Shown: in pieces, positions 29,401-29,896 of the stretch | Position numbering within the stretch: position 1 is the stretch's first letter | Layout of the letters: each line of letters starts with the position of its first letter | From: Ophiosphaerella korrae | Lineage: Eukaryota > Ascomycota > Dothideomycetes > Pleosporales > Phaeosphaeriaceae | Assembly (NCBI GenBank): GCA_028456385.1 | Contig: JALNQF010000441.1 | Coordinates: 1 to 29,896, forward strand | Direction: 5' to 3' | Length of the DNA: 29,896 nucleotides | The notes under the pieces: generated by a model | The model's input: only the letters and a program-made list of their open reading frames with translations | The model's database searches: none | What the model was told of the DNA's origin: nothing | Translations under genes and position numbers: made by a program

Positions 29401-29896
29401 CCTAGTAGTAAACACCTTATTCTTCTTATTTTTAGCCTAGTTCTAAATTATAGAAGTCTCTTTATATACTAAAATATATTTAAAATATATTCTAATTACG
29501 TTTAATTATTTAAACTTACTTATTAATAAGTTATAAAAATTAAAATACTTTTCTTTTAATTTAATATTAAAGAAAGCTTTTATATAACTTTAGGTAGAAT
29601 CTATATAATAAAGAGTATACTAAATTATAGTATTAATACTTTTTAAAAAGTAAATATAGTAGAATTAAATATAAGATTAGAGTTACTATCTTTACTCTCT
29701 CTATTATAAGTTTATTATATAGAGATATTAGCTTAGTTCTATTAAATAAGTTATAAACGCGATCTAAACGCAATATACTTTCTTTTTACTAAGTATCTAC
29801 TTACTATATATATTAAGTATAGTACTATAAAATCTATATTAATAGATATAATACTATTATACTAGCTTCTTTATATACTTACTAATAAGCTTAAAG
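26440..29896. repeat. Extremely AT-rich, RIP-saturated block
   Basis: The block runs to the window end with no usable reading frame. CA and TG dinucleotides are nearly absent, while TA, TAG and CTA are everywhere; remaining C is mostly in CT, CG or CC. That is the footprint expected when CpA has been converted to TpA on both strands. Words such as AAAACGTATT and TATTCTAAT recur at irregular intervals (for example near 26902, 27420, 28802 and 29219), so the block may derive from a repeated element or several nested ones. No reverse transcriptase or transposase could be read through. It resembles the AT isochores of other RIP-active ascomycetes. Confidence 0.85.

Noticed and set aside
1..29896. 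CRISPR arrays, operons, ribosome binding sites and tRNA genes
   Set aside because: The DNA is eukaryotic, and I saw no cloverleaf or A/B-box pair that would support a tRNA.

Overview
The window is nuclear DNA of a filamentous ascomycete (Pezizomycotina; the gene families fit a plant- or soil-associated species, but I cannot name it). Evidence: genes broken by 45-101 bp GT-AG introns with CTRAY branch sites; fungal-only families (subgroup C GH18 chitinase, LysM effectors, HET protein, NACHT-WD40 NLR); and heavy C:G to T:A damage, mostly CpA to TpA, of the kind left by repeat-induced point mutation (RIP).

Layout. 1-760: C-rich end with an internally deleted AIG2/GGCT-like gene. 986-1378: possible LTR remnant and one copy of dispersed repeat 'B'. 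1848-4279 (-): secreted CBM18-GH18 chitinase, a RIP-type pseudogene with seven or more stops. 5992-7350 (+): three-LysM protein, a pseudogene transcribed away from the chitinase. 8509-9786 (+): four-LysM secreted protein, the only gene here I can read intact (3 exons, 376 aa). 11535-12630 (-): 5'-truncated cytochrome P450 pseudogene, invisible to ORF calling. 12631-13221: AT-rich debris. 13222-16528: cytosolic arginyl-tRNA synthetase pseudogene broken in two, the halves on opposite strands, with a repeat end beside each break. 16892-17733 (+): CmcJ/AsaB-like enzyme gene, probably broken. 18362-23177 (-): NACHT-WD40 NLR with 13 WD40 repeats, 11 of which carry a stop at the WD tryptophan. 23542-23778: MITE-like element. 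23957-25946 (-): HET-domain gene with one nonsense codon and one frameshift at a 12-base homopolymer. 26104-26315: second copy of repeat 'A'. 26440-29896: extremely AT-rich block almost lacking CA/TG, without genes.

Reading it together: this is an accessory, repeat-rich compartment. A chitin module (chitinase plus two LysM proteins) and a self/non-self recognition module (NLR plus HET) sit among transposon ends and are mostly dead. Nonsense changes are dominated by TGG to TAG/TGA and CAR to TAR, with some short tandem duplications and small indels. The synthetase is normally essential, so this copy should be a duplicate with a working gene elsewhere. Exon borders and lesions were read by eye from codon continuity and remembered family patterns; no searches were run.
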